From contig JAIBBG010000031.1 of NCBI GenBank assembly GCA_019694805.1, positions 1-37,426 on the forward strand: 37,426 nucleotides of DNA, read 5' to 3'. The DNA is from Flavobacteriales bacterium. GTDB lineage: Bacteria; Bacteroidota; Bacteroidia; Flavobacteriales_D; Sanyastnellaceae. Below, piece by piece: positions 17,457-26,046 of the stretch. The notes under the pieces are model-generated. The model saw only the letters and a list, made by a program, of their open reading frames with translations. It did not search any database and was not told where the DNA came from. Numbering within the stretch: position 1 is the first letter of the stretch; each line of letters starts with the position of its first letter. Both the position numbers and the translations under genes were made by a program.

Positions 17457-18104
17457 TCAGAATTTCACCTTTGGAGCTTCATCAGCACCAGGTTTCGCTT
17501 CGAAAGCTTTGCGCACGGTAAAATCATCAGCTTCATCCGATACCAATTTCAGTCCCATGCGTTTGAATGTTCCGCGGATATGGCTGTTGTAATCTTTCAC
17601 GGCATCGTTGTATCGATTGCGTTCAGTGTTGATTCTGTTTTCAGTTCCTTCGAGTTCAGATTGAAGTGCGCTGAAGTTTTGAGTGGATTGTACAGTAGGA
17701 TAATTTTCGGTAATAAAACCACGGAATCCGCCATATGCCGTCATCATCACCATATCGCTGGATTGCAAATCATCTGGGGTGGTAGCCCTTTTGATTTTTT
17801 CACTTTGTTGAGTGATGATATTTCCAACGCTATCCGCGTAATGTTTTATTCCGGCGCGAGCTTCAGTAACACCGACCAGGATCTCCTTTTCATTTTCAGC
17901 AGCGGCTTTCACCGTTTCCACCAGATTTCCAATCAGGTCAGCACGACGCTGATAAGCACTCTGAACATTACCCCAGGCTGCATTCACAGATTCTTGTTTT
18001 TCGACAGCAGAATCGCGAACACCAGCACCATAGAGATAGAGAATGGCAATACCAAGTACAACGGCTCCAATGAGTCCGAAGATGAGAAGGGTTGATTTTT
18101 TCAT
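17457..18104 (-). CDS. lemA: LemA family membrane protein
   Basis: The 215-residue protein has one N-terminal transmembrane segment (residues 5-27, TLLIFGLIGAVVLGIAILYLYGAG) with a short cytoplasmic start, then a long helical outside domain. Family marks are the NAAWGNVQSAYQRRADLIGNLVETVKA segment and ENRINTERNRYNDAVKDYNSHI. Length is slightly above the family norm because of a 20-residue Lys/Asp/Pro tail. LemA proteins have roles in the envelope of several bacteria, but the mechanism is unclear. It heads the lemA-TPM-TPM-TerB/DnaJ operon; a candidate promoter is at 18124-18156. Confidence 0.92.
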   Translation of the reverse strand: MKKSTLLIFGLIGAVVLGIAILYLYGAGVRDSAVEKQESVNAAWGNVQSAYQRRADLIGNLVETVKAAAENEKEILVGVTEARAGIKHYADSVGNIITQQSEKIKRATTPDDLQSSDMVMMTAYGGFRGFITENYPTVQSTQNFSALQSELEGTENRINTERNRYNDAVKDYNSHIRGTFKRMGLKLVSDEADDFTVRKAFEAKPGADEAPKVKF

Positions 18105-18123
18105 GGATGATAGAATTGTTGTG

Positions 18124-18156
18124 CGAAATTAATGGATCGCTTCAATTCTCAGTCAA
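18124..18156 (-). promoter_or_regulatory. Candidate promoter of the lemA operon
   Basis: On the minus strand, TTG (18156-18154) is followed after 22 bases by TAATTTCG (18131-18124), 7 of 8 matches to the TAnnTTTG box. The start of transcription would be near 18117, about 13 bases before the lemA start codon. Confidence 0.4.
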
Positions 18157-18181
18157 CACAGATGCCATTGGTAGATTTCTG

Positions 18182-18215
18182 TCAGGTTGGCCTGATCAAA
18201 GTCAGATTATCTGAC
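18182..18215. repeat. Two adjacent short palindromes between lemA and the barrel-like gene
   Basis: TCAGG-TTGG-CCTGA (18182-18195) and GTCAGAT-T-ATCTGAC (18201-18215) lie side by side, the second overlapping the stop codon of the minus-strand barrel-like gene. Both share the GTCAG word. They may serve as a terminator for that gene or as a protein-binding site; there is no U-tract. Confidence 0.35.
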
Positions 18216-18872
18216 ATTTAGTATGAGTGAAAGCGACAAAGACGTTAATCTGACATTGATCGGATAATCATTCCCTGATTCATCCACAGGCACCGCCACG
18301 GCTTCTTCAAAGAATGGCAACATATCGCCATCAGCATGAACACCCAATGACACATACTTATTGAAGTCGTGGTACCAACTGAGACACAGTGCGGAATTCA
18401 GTTCGTTGAGTTTTGTTGAAACGCCCTGCAATTCCCGGTTGTATTCATAAGTTGTTCCGCTACCTGATGATTTTGAACCCAAGGCAAATCCTGAATGAGT
18501 CACAATCCGAGGAGCCATACCAAGACCAAACATGTTCTTAGCACCTGTTCGAAGCGTGCATTGAAGTTTCAGTTCGACAGATCGGTTTTTGTGCACCACA
18601 TAAACATAATCCGATACGTCCCATTTCAAATCAGTCCATCTTGCAGCAAGCGCAGCGCGAAAACCGAGTGCTTTCACACCGTTGTCGAGTTGATAATAGA
18701 TTCCGGCAGAAGAGCCATCCTGTGGTTTCCAGAGGCTTTTGTTGGAATGATCGAAATTGAAGATTGCGCCATATTGGTAAAAGGCTCCATATCCTGACTT
18801 TTGGGAATAACACGCAATTCCGGCGATCACCAGGCATATCAGGAAGAAGATACGCAGCAGAGTTTTGGTCAT
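18207..18872 (-). CDS. Barrel-like outer-membrane protein, unknown function
   Basis: The 221-residue protein has a signal peptide (MTKTLLRIFFLICLVIAGIACYSQ) and then a body of alternating beta-strand-like segments rich in Gly, Tyr, Trp and Leu (GAFYQYGAIF, LGFRAALAARWTDL, VELKLQCTL, KYVSLGVHADG). The C terminus (LTSLSLSLILNVR) has the alternating pattern of a barrel strand. The gene lies 39 bases after the stop of the GT4 gene and in the same direction, so it may be part of the same operon. It carries no sorting domain. Its role could be export, anchoring or biogenesis of a surface glycan, but this rests only on position. Confidence 0.7.
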   Translation of the reverse strand: MTKTLLRIFFLICLVIAGIACYSQKSGYGAFYQYGAIFNFDHSNKSLWKPQDGSSAGIYYQLDNGVKALGFRAALAARWTDLKWDVSDYVYVVHKNRSVELKLQCTLRTGAKNMFGLGMAPRIVTHSGFALGSKSSGSGTTYEYNRELQGVSTKLNELNSALCLSWYHDFNKYVSLGVHADGDMLPFFEEAVAVPVDESGNDYPINVRLTSLSLSLILNVR

Positions 18873-18911
18873 GAGCGATGGAAACGCGTGAAAGTCGTAA
18901 GTATTGTAAAA

Positions 18912-20078
18912 TTAGCTACGATCGAATCGTTCTGTGAGTTTCAGAACAGTTTGTTTCCAGTTGAAATGTGAAATGGCGAAGTTTCGTCCTTCAGTGGCGA
19001 GCAATTTTCTTTTTCTTTCGTCGGTCAGCAATTCAATAGCAAACGCAGCGATTTCTTCGTCCGATTCACCAATCAATAAATGTTGATCGTGAACGGCCTT
19101 CATGGCATTGGCTGCAATCGGGGTTGTGATGCACGCCAAATTCATGCACATGGCTTCCAGCAATTTATTCTGAAGACCGCTTCCTGTGCGCATTGGTGCC
19201 ATAAAAATCACCGACTTGCGGTAAGCATCGCGTATATCGTCCATCCAACCGCTGATGATTACTTGAGATGAAGCCAGTTGTCTTACTTCTTTGGAAGGAT
19301 TCGCACCAGCGATCAAAAGCCTGGTTTCAGGATATTTTTTCTGAATGAGAGGCAGAATATTTCGTGCCAGACGAATGCTACAATCCACGTTCGGTGGATA
19401 AGACATGTTGCCAGTGAAGACCATGTCATATTGTGGTGATGCTTTTTCAGGAGTGAAATATCCGGCATCGATACCATTCGGAATGATTCCAATTTTATTT
19501 CGATCAGGATGAAAAATCAATTGTTGATCCTGTTCACTGATGATCACATGATGTTCGAAATAATCGAAGATCAGGTGTTCATAGTTTTTCAGACGTTTTG
19601 CTTCTTCATGAACCAAAGCTTTTTCCCACCAATGTGAAGAAGCGAATCTTCTGCGGTATCCCGCACTAAGTGCATCCATGTAATCGATGGTCTTTCGAAA
19701 ACCATGCAGATTTTTCACATATTCAGAAGTCCTTATGAGTTGACAATAGATATGATCAGGATTGATTTCGTGTATAAGTGCAAGGATTTTCCGATGAACG
19801 TGACGCTGATAGAAATAATGGACTTGAAAAGGTTTATCGCTGAAAAGAGCCAGAAACATCCGCCACAGGATATTGATTTTGCGAAGAGAAAACACATGAA
19901 CATGCGGCGTTAGTTTTCTCAATTGTTCAAGTGCGTCAGGATGAATCGTTGTATCATTTAAACAACACAAATGCACTTCATGCTCTTCACAGAGACATTT
20001 CAGTTGGTGGTATGCACGCAGTTTGTCGCCCTTTTCAAGCGGCCAGGGAATACGGCTAACCAACATGAAGACTTTCAT
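18912..20078 (-). CDS. GT4-type glycosyltransferase (TIGR03087/stp1-like)
   Basis: The 388-residue protein has GT-B architecture. The N-terminal domain starts MKVFMLVSRIPWPLEKGDKLRA, a segment typical of this sugar transferase subfamily (PEKGDKxRxYHxL pattern), and the C-terminal domain carries GNMSYPPNVD (in DMVFTGNMS), the nucleotide-sugar-binding half with GSGLQNKLLEAMCM, where GT4 members use E-x(7)-E. The enzyme would transfer a sugar from a nucleotide donor onto a growing glycan on the cytoplasmic side. The donor and acceptor are not determined. It overlaps the upstream GT4 gene by 4 bases, and the pair follows an LptF/G-type permease, so a role in an envelope glycan or LPS is likely. 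Confidence 0.88.
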   Translation of the reverse strand: MKVFMLVSRIPWPLEKGDKLRAYHQLKCLCEEHEVHLCCLNDTTIHPDALEQLRKLTPHVHVFSLRKINILWRMFLALFSDKPFQVHYFYQRHVHRKILALIHEINPDHIYCQLIRTSEYVKNLHGFRKTIDYMDALSAGYRRRFASSHWWEKALVHEEAKRLKNYEHLIFDYFEHHVIISEQDQQLIFHPDRNKIGIIPNGIDAGYFTPEKASPQYDMVFTGNMSYPPNVDCSIRLARNILPLIQKKYPETRLLIAGANPSKEVRQLASSQVIISGWMDDIRDAYRKSVIFMAPMRTGSGLQNKLLEAMCMNLACITTPIAANAMKAVHDQHLLIGESDEEIAAFAIELLTDERKRKLLATEGRNFAISHFNWKQTVLKLTERFDRS

Positions 20079-21277
20079 GCTTTTCTCAATTCTTTGTAAA
20101 AATTGACCAGGTTGGATGTAATTTCTGTGATATCAAAGTGCTGTTCGGCGTGCATTCTGCCTTGAATACCGAGCTCGTTGGTGAGTTGAGGTTGCTCCAT
20201 GATTTCATCCAGGGCTTTCAGCCATTCGTCTGGGCGATCGGCCAGCATGATGTTTTTGCGATCAGTACAATCCAGTCCTTCCGCACCGAGTGTAGTTGAA
20301 ATCACTGCCTTTCCAAGTGCCAGACCTTCGATAATTTTCACACGAATACCACCGGCGCTCAGCAGCGGAACAACCATGATGGCTTTGGATTGCATAAAAC
20401 TGATGGCATTTTCCACTTCACCCACCATGATCACATTCGGATGTTGAGCCTGTCTGATTTCATCCGACATATTTCTACCAGCCAGATACATTTTCAAATC
20501 AGGATATTTTTCATGAATCTTCGGCCAGATTTTATCCAGAAACCAAAGGATTCCTTCCAGATTCGGTCCCCAGTCCATTGCACCCAAATGAAACAATGCC
20601 ATCTCTGGTTTTTGGGTTGTATCAATAGGGTAATCGCTCATACGAATACCGAATGGAATAGTCCGGATTTTTTTCTGAACACCAAGTGCGAGAATTCGTT
20701 TCTTATCCTCTTCTGAAATCGCTGCAATACCGCTTACTTCATTGAGCATGCTGATTTCGTAATCACGCAACTTTTTGGTGAGATAGTTCAGGTATTTTCT
20801 CTTGAAAAAACTCTTTGTACCTCTTGCAATTTTTTCCCAGATCACGAACTCAAGATTGTGAGACCTGAGCACAATTGGTGTATGCGAATACCGTCTGATT
20901 GTAGGCACATAAGGAGTCATGAACAAACTCTCGAGATGGATCACATCGAAGTGTTCCTTCTTCAAAATTTTAGTGAGTTTGATGTCATAATCGGTGCTGA
21001 AAAACCTGCTGATGTTGTAGGAATCAGACGTCATGAAGTTTGAAAATGCATCAACAGCATTGACGCGGGTATCGATATAAACGCCTTCAATACCAGTTTG
21101 ATCCAGGTATTCCTGCGGAATTTCCTCCGGGAGGAAGTCATGTTTTTGTGTAAAAATCGTGAGGATCTTCACCTTGTGACCGGCGGCAATGAGGCCTTGT
21201 GTGATGTTATTCATCGCAATGCAACCTCCGTCTTTCGCGGGCAGTGGTGGTTTCAGACACAACTGAAGAATCTTCAT
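20075..21277 (-). CDS. GT4-type glycosyltransferase
   Basis: The 400-residue protein has an N-terminal GT-B domain (MKILQLCLKPPLPAKDGGCIAM, with VIHLESLFM and IVLRSHNLE) and a C-terminal nucleotide-sugar domain (HLGAMDWGPNLEGILWFLDKIWP, LYLAGRNMSDEI, VPLLSAGGIRVKIIEGLALGKAVISTTLGAEGL, where the G-G-I-R-x-K-I-I-E segment binds the donor). Bacteroidota carry many close relatives in polysaccharide loci. The gene overlaps both neighbours by 4 bases: the LptF/G-type permease upstream and the second GT4 downstream. That points to one polycistronic transcript for envelope glycan assembly and transport. Confidence 0.88.
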   Translation of the reverse strand: MKILQLCLKPPLPAKDGGCIAMNNITQGLIAAGHKVKILTIFTQKHDFLPEEIPQEYLDQTGIEGVYIDTRVNAVDAFSNFMTSDSYNISRFFSTDYDIKLTKILKKEHFDVIHLESLFMTPYVPTIRRYSHTPIVLRSHNLEFVIWEKIARGTKSFFKRKYLNYLTKKLRDYEISMLNEVSGIAAISEEDKKRILALGVQKKIRTIPFGIRMSDYPIDTTQKPEMALFHLGAMDWGPNLEGILWFLDKIWPKIHEKYPDLKMYLAGRNMSDEIRQAQHPNVIMVGEVENAISFMQSKAIMVVPLLSAGGIRVKIIEGLALGKAVISTTLGAEGLDCTDRKNIMLADRPDEWLKALDEIMEQPQLTNELGIQGRMHAEQHFDITEITSNLVNFYKELRKA

Positions 21278-22719
21278 ACTTGTTTAATCACAGTCTTTTT
21301 GAACGGATTCAATTTAGAGAAAAAGTGCGGAACACTTTTCATCCATTGATTATCACCCAAAATTGCAGCCTCTTTTGTGGCTCGGAAGGTAATCCAGATC
21401 GCCAGCGGCAACAATATGAAAGTACTCAGCCACATTCCAAGCCAAGGAGCGATAATATCATTTTTAGCCATTCTTTCTCCAGCCATGGTGATGAGCTGAT
21501 AGAAAATAAATAGTCCCAATGCGATCAATGTTGGCATACCCAAGCCACCTTTCCTGATGATGGCTCCAAGCGGTGCACCGATAAAAAAGAGAACCAGACA
21601 AACCACAGCCAAAAAGAACTTTCTATGCCATTCAATTTTATGCCTGCTGATGGTTCTTTTTCTTCCCTTCAACTCATCTGTTTGTCTCTGAATACCATCA
21701 CGCTGTTTTCTCGTATTGTCTTTGGCGAGTGAAATAGCCTTCGCTCTCTCTTTGGCATTGAGCTGAGCAAAAAGTGCCTCAGGTGCAGCCGGCAAAGAAT
21801 CCTGATGATGCACTTGCACCATCCTGTTGGTCATGAGTTTGAGATTGGCCTGATGAAAACCATATTCGATACTATCTACCGTTAACTTCATGCTATCCAA
21901 CGCTTCGTCCAATTGATCGATGGTCATCATTTCAGCCGGATTCTTCATCAATTCCTCGTTATCCGCATTAAAAGCGAGAGAACTCAGATCAAGCCTGACG
22001 ATGGTTTTTTCGAATTGCCCTTTCAGTTGAGCATGTTCTGGGTTTTTCGACTTTTTTTCCTTCTGTTCATCATAGCTGTACCCATCGAACAATGTCAGCA
22101 CGAGATACCTCTTATCCGCTGTTTGTTCCATGAGTCCGGCTTTAGCACGGATTACAGTTCTGTTGGCTTTTTCACCACCACGATGGTCGTAGATAAGCAC
22201 ATCCTGTAATTCACCCGTTTCCTGATTGTTTTTAGCCGCTCTGATGCTGATTCCATCAATACCATTGTAAAAGACGCCATCCGTAAGATTGAGTGATGGC
22301 TTTTGCTTCATGATGCTGAACAACATCGTTCGACATTTGAGATTGGCTACCGGCCAAAGGTTGTTGGCGAAGACGAAGGCCAACATCGAAAGACCTATGT
22401 GGAAGAAGATGAGCGGACGTAAAATTCTGATGAGAGATACTCCGGCACTTTTCATGGCCGTGAGTTCGTAGTTTTCGGCCAATGCCCCCATGGTCATAAT
22501 GCTGCTCATGAGAATCGCCAAAGGCAAAGCCATGTTCACAACCCGCGCTGAGGCAAAGAACAAAAGTTTGGTAATCACCCACGTGCTCAGTCCTTTACCC
22601 ATCAATTCGTCCAGATAAACCCAGATGAATTGCATTTCAAAGACGAACATCGCCACCATGAATGTGATGACGAAAGGGCCGATATAGCTCTTCAGGAGTA
22701 AGACAGATAACTTCTTCAA
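21274..22719 (-). CDS. LptF/LptG-family permease subunit
   Basis: The 481-residue protein starts from a TTG at 22719 (KKLSVLLLKSYIGPFVITF), which matches the start of Bacteroidota YjgP/YjgQ proteins. An in-frame GTG at 22740 is less likely because it overlaps a perfect -7 promoter box at 22740-22747. Three N-terminal membrane segments (SYIGPF...FVFEMQF, ARVVNMALPLAILMSS, ILRPLIFFHIGLSMLAFVF), a long periplasmic beta-jellyroll-like part (about 120-360), and three C-terminal segments follow the LptF/G layout. The subunit would work with LptB and LptC to extract LPS from the inner membrane. It is the first gene of the glycosyltransferase operon. Whether it is LptF or LptG cannot be told. Confidence 0.88.
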   Translation of the reverse strand: MKKLSVLLLKSYIGPFVITFMVAMFVFEMQFIWVYLDELMGKGLSTWVITKLLFFASARVVNMALPLAILMSSIMTMGALAENYELTAMKSAGVSLIRILRPLIFFHIGLSMLAFVFANNLWPVANLKCRTMLFSIMKQKPSLNLTDGVFYNGIDGISIRAAKNNQETGELQDVLIYDHRGGEKANRTVIRAKAGLMEQTADKRYLVLTLFDGYSYDEQKEKKSKNPEHAQLKGQFEKTIVRLDLSSLAFNADNEELMKNPAEMMTIDQLDEALDSMKLTVDSIEYGFHQANLKLMTNRMVQVHHQDSLPAAPEALFAQLNAKERAKAISLAKDNTRKQRDGIQRQTDELKGRKRTISRHKIEWHRKFFLAVVCLVLFFIGAPLGAIIRKGGLGMPTLIALGLFIFYQLITMAGERMAKNDIIAPWLGMWLSTFILLPLAIWITFRATKEAAILGDNQWMKSVPHFFSKLNPFKKTVIKQV

Positions 22720-22739
22720 TAGCTGAAAATAGAGCGGCA

Positions 22740-22747
22740 CAAAGTTA
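22740..22747 (-). promoter_or_regulatory. -7 box for the permease-glycosyltransferase operon
   Basis: On the minus strand the sequence is TAACTTTG, a perfect TAnnTTTG element. Its 3' end touches the GTG at 22740, so transcription would start near 22733. This favours translation from the TTG at 22719. The -33 TTG is at poor spacing (12 or 24 bases). Confidence 0.45.
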
Positions 22748-22874
22748 ACCGCATCGAGGCAAATCAGACATCAATCTCACTGTCTTGTGTATAGCTCGGT
22801 ATTGGAAGTATTCCGCCAGATCGTGCATATGGCATGAGGTGCTGAAAAACTGTAAAACTCTCCCCAAAAAACCA

Positions 22875-22904
22875 TTGACTGAAGGGCTGATTATAGCATC
22901 TTTG
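22875..22904 (+). promoter_or_regulatory. Promoter of the GT2 gene
   Basis: TTG (22875-22877), 19 bases, CATCTTTG (22897-22904): 7 of 8 at the -7 box and ideal spacing. The expected transcription start near 22910 gives a leader of about 25 bases to the TTG start codon at 22936. Confidence 0.6.
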
Positions 22905-22935
22905 CGACCACCTGTTATAAAAAAACCACAAGCAA

Positions 22936-24411
22936 TTGTTCTACCATCTCTCCATTGTAGCAATCTTTATTTATGGTTGCTTTCTACTGTTCCTCTTCAC
23001 GTACAGTCTGGTTCAGTTGAATCTTGCCATTCAATATGTGAAAATGCGCTGGACACGTGCCAAAAAACCCGTGATCAGTGATGATCAATTGCCGGTTGTG
23101 ACGATACAATTGCCGGTATACAATGAACTTTATGTGATCGAACGATTGATCGATGCCGTTTGTGCATTCGATTACCCAAAGGATAAACTTGAAATTCAGG
23201 TGTTGGACGACAGCACGGATGAGAGTTTTGAAGTGGCTGCTAAAAAAATTGCAGAGAAACAAAAAGAAGGAATAGATATCAAACATGTCAAGCGTCCGGA
23301 GAGAAAAGGGTTCAAAGCAGGAGCCTTGGCTTATGGTCTGGATATTTGTCGTGGTGAATTCACAGCCATTTTCGACGCCGATTTCGTTCCGAGAAAAGAC
23401 TTTCTTCGTCAGACTGTTCCATTCTTTTTTGTCAGCGATAAAATAGGCGTGGTTCAAACGCGATGGGAACACCTCAATGAAGAATATTCATTGCTTACCA
23501 GGTTGCAGGCATTTGGACTCGATGCACACTTTACTGTAGAACAAGTCGGACGAAATTCATCTCATCACTTCATCAATTTCAATGGCACTGCAGGTATTTG
23601 GAGAAAAAAGACGATTTATGATGCAGGAGGCTGGGAAAGCGATACCATCACCGAAGATTTGGATTTGAGTTACCGCGCGCAGCTTCGTGGTTGGGAGTTT
23701 ATTTATTTGCCAGAGATAGGTTCACCATCCGAACTTCCGGCAGAAATGAATGCCTTGAAAGCTCAACAATTCCGTTGGACCAAAGGCGCTGCAGAATGTA
23801 CGGTAAAAAACCTGCCGAAGGTTTTGAATGCAACACACCTCACATTTGGGCAAAAGGTTCACGGCGCATTTCACCTCATGAACTCGGTTGTGTTTTTATG
23901 CATACTTGGCACTTCACTTTTGAGTGTTCCAATGCTGATCATCAAAAACACTTATGGTAATCTGTGGTGGACGTTTTATGTCGCAACTTTCTTCCTCGTA
24001 AGTTTCTTCATACTCGGATTCTTTTATTGGGTATCTCGACCCATGGATAGTTTCTTCAAAAAATTCGGCCGCTTTGTGATAGAATATCCAGCTTTTCTTT
24101 CCGTGAGTATGGGACTTTCTCTTCACAATGCTGTTGCGGTAATCGAAGGATTTACTGGTAAAAAATCTGCATTTGTGCGCACACCCAAATTTGCCATCAA
24201 TGCCAATAAAGGAACCTGGACTGACAAGAAATACCGCGCAGTAAAAATTTCTCCGCTTACCATTCTGGAGTTTGCGATGGCATGTTATTTCATTTGGGGT
24301 CTTTCACTCGCATTCAAGTACGATGACTTTGGATTGTTTATTTTCCACAGCATGTTGACCATCGGATATCTTGTGGTGACGATTTTCTCGCTGAAGCATG
24401 CGAGGTCGTAA
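22936..24411 (+). CDS. Processive family 2 glycosyltransferase (CslA/cellulose synthase-like)
   Basis: The 491-residue protein starts at a TTG (22936); the stop codon at 22918-22920 in the same frame leaves no ATG, and the promoter just upstream agrees. One N-terminal membrane segment (about 5-31) leads to a GT2 catalytic domain with LDD (D91, D92), DAD (D147, D149), TED (E240, D241) and the processivity motif QQFRW (277-281). Three to four membrane segments follow (SVVFLCILGTSLLSVPMLI, WTFYVATFFLVSFFILGFFYW, FAMACYFIWGLSLAF, IFHSMLTIGYLVVTIF). Members with this layout polymerise beta-linked glucose or mannose while exporting the chain. Product is not determined. It is transcribed away from the LptF/G-GT4 operon. 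Confidence 0.92.
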   Translation: MFYHLSIVAIFIYGCFLLFLFTYSLVQLNLAIQYVKMRWTRAKKPVISDDQLPVVTIQLPVYNELYVIERLIDAVCAFDYPKDKLEIQVLDDSTDESFEVAAKKIAEKQKEGIDIKHVKRPERKGFKAGALAYGLDICRGEFTAIFDADFVPRKDFLRQTVPFFFVSDKIGVVQTRWEHLNEEYSLLTRLQAFGLDAHFTVEQVGRNSSHHFINFNGTAGIWRKKTIYDAGGWESDTITEDLDLSYRAQLRGWEFIYLPEIGSPSELPAEMNALKAQQFRWTKGAAECTVKNLPKVLNATHLTFGQKVHGAFHLMNSVVFLCILGTSLLSVPMLIIKNTYGNLWWTFYVATFFLVSFFILGFFYWVSRPMDSFFKKFGRFVIEYPAFLSVSMGLSLHNAVAVIEGFTGKKSAFVRTPKFAINANKGTWTDKKYRAVKISPLTILEFAMACYFIWGLSLAFKYDDFGLFIFHSMLTIGYLVVTIFSLKHARS

Positions 24412-24619
24412 TGAAGGGTATTCAGGAAATCCATGCACAAGTTTGCTACTGACAAAATTTGAAGGTCAATGAAGACTGTATTCTTTTCAATGTAAAAGAA
24501 AATGAGAACATGGGGACTATCAATCCACTTCCATCGCGAAGGTTGATGATCAAAACATGAATCAAGGCGATACAGCTTGCAACCTATGTAAGCTTGATAA
24601 AAATGAAAATAGAACTGAA

Positions 24620-25198
24620 TTAACCCTTCTTCAGGTATTTGGTAATGATCACGACTTGCTGATTCTCCACTCTACCTTCGATGTGTTCGGTATTGTCAGC
24701 AACCAGTCGGATATTCTTCACCACAGTTCCCACTTTCAATGAAAGTGACGAACCTTTTACATCCAACATTTTTACCAGAACGACAGTATCACCATTTTGT
24801 AGAATTTGTCCATTGACATCTCGGTGAAAATCCGCACCGCCGGTATCGAGATGGTCGTTGGATTCTTTTGCCCATTCCAAATGCTCATCTGCGAGATACA
24901 TCATATCAAGAGCATCAGAAGCCCAGGTATCATTTTTAAGTCGATTTAGCATGCGCCAAGCGACCACCTGAACAGCAGGAACTTCGCTCCACATACTCGT
25001 GTTCAGACATTGCCAGTGTGCAGAATCCAATTCTGCTCTCTTTTCTATTTGAGATTTACAAGTCTCACAAACCAGGATTGCATCGGACAAACCATTACCT
25101 CCATGCGGTGGCACAGCGTATGCACTTAGCGCATTCGTTGACGAACAAAGTTCACAAGCGTTATTGGCGCGACCCTGAAGATCCTTTTCGAGACTCAT
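24620..25198 (-). CDS. PhnA domain protein
   Basis: The 192-residue protein has an N-terminal zinc-ribbon-like part (C15-x2-C18 and C44-x2-C47) and a C-terminal PhnA domain (about 127-192) with [25 protein letters not shown] followed by [11 protein letters not shown] and a basic end (TKYLKKG). The middle 75 residues (about 52-125) are longer than in the short E. coli PhnA and include helical, Trp-containing segments. PhnA names come from a phosphonate gene cluster, but the family is now thought unrelated to phosphonate cleavage; no function is proven. No phosphonate genes are nearby. A promoter candidate is just upstream. Confidence 0.88.
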   Translation of the reverse strand: MSLEKDLQGRANNACELCSSTNALSAYAVPPHGGNGLSDAILVCETCKSQIEKRAELDSAHWQCLNTSMWSEVPAVQVVAWRMLNRLKNDTWASDALDMMYLADEHLEWAKESNDHLDTGGADFHRDVNGQILQNGDTVVLVKMLDVKGSSLSLKVGTVVKNIRLVADNTEHIEGRVENQQVVIITKYLKKG

Positions 25199-25217
25199 AT
25201 CAATTTTTAATTGAGTG

Positions 25218-25250
25218 CAAAACTAGGTGAACTAAGACAGCAATGGACAA
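25218..25250 (-). promoter_or_regulatory. Candidate promoter of the PhnA domain gene
   Basis: On the minus strand TTG (25250-25248), 22 bases, TAGTTTTG (25225-25218), a perfect TAnnTTTG box. Expected transcription start near 25212, about 14 bases before the start codon at 25198. Confidence 0.45.
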
Positions 25251-25368
25251 GATGTTGATCATGCCACAACGAAATCATCAATTCCGGGAAAATTCATCAG
25301 AACAGATGACTTATACGTGGGCTTTATGTATGACTTTTGTAAAACGACACCGTGATTCAGTCAAGGCG

Positions 25369-26040
25369 ATGTATAAAAATATTCTCCATTTCATTTTCAT
25401 CATCATGATCCATGGTGTGATGAAGGCTGGTGTTCCATCGGATTCTACATCCACCCTCAAAAAACCAATCGAATTGAGGGTAAAAGCACTGGGTTTTGTC
25501 ATTATAGAAGATTTGTTCGTAGGCTCACTTGCTGTAGGTGCTGAATGGCCGCTGGGAAACAAATACAGCATCATCACCGACATCGTGCATTTGCGTTGGC
25601 GAGAAGAGCGCGAATTATACAATCAACCGAATCCGGATGATTATGTAGAGTACGCACAAATAGACCGCAAGAACTATTACGTCATAGAAGCAAGGCGTTA
25701 CATCTTCAATCATCGAAATCGCTGGAACAAAATGTATCTTTCAGCATGGCACAAAGGCGGTATTCGCAGGATAGAATCAGAACAACTCTATTTGAAGCGA
25801 GACCATGATATCATACAGCAGCACTCACATTTTTATGATATTGGAGGAGCACTCGGTGTGAAATTGGGGGAACCATGTTGGTACTTCGATATCAGCATGG
25901 GATGTGGATTTCGCCGTGAATTCATCACAGAGCAAGAATTATATCACCCTGGGCAATACCAAGAGTTTAAACACAATATCACGGACAACAGATATATGTT
26001 TCACATCAGGATCAACTTTAGCATTCCGTTTTGCAAATAG
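25369..26040 (+). CDS. Envelope protein of unknown function, DUF3575-like character
   Basis: I prefer the ATG at 25369 because it opens a signal-like segment (MYKNILHFIFIIMIHGVMKAG); the first in-frame ATG, at 25243, would place 42 hydrophilic residues before it and overlap the promoter region of the divergent PhnA gene. The mature 200 residues are rich in Tyr, Arg and Trp, with strand-like segments (ELRVKALGFVIIEDLFVGSLAVGAEW, KYSIITDIVHLRW, YYVIEARRYIF, YDIGGALGVKLGEPCWYFDISMGCGFR, FHIRINFSIPFCK). This resembles the small-barrel DUF3575-type proteins of Bacteroidota, which is a guess from pattern only. It ends 6 bases before the stop codon of the convergent lipoprotein gene. Confidence 0.55.
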   Translation: MYKNILHFIFIIMIHGVMKAGVPSDSTSTLKKPIELRVKALGFVIIEDLFVGSLAVGAEWPLGNKYSIITDIVHLRWREERELYNQPNPDDYVEYAQIDRKNYYVIEARRYIFNHRNRWNKMYLSAWHKGGIRRIESEQLYLKRDHDIIQQHSHFYDIGGALGVKLGEPCWYFDISMGCGFRREFITEQELYHPGQYQEFKHNITDNRYMFHIRINFSIPFCK

Positions 26041-26046
26041 GATCAA

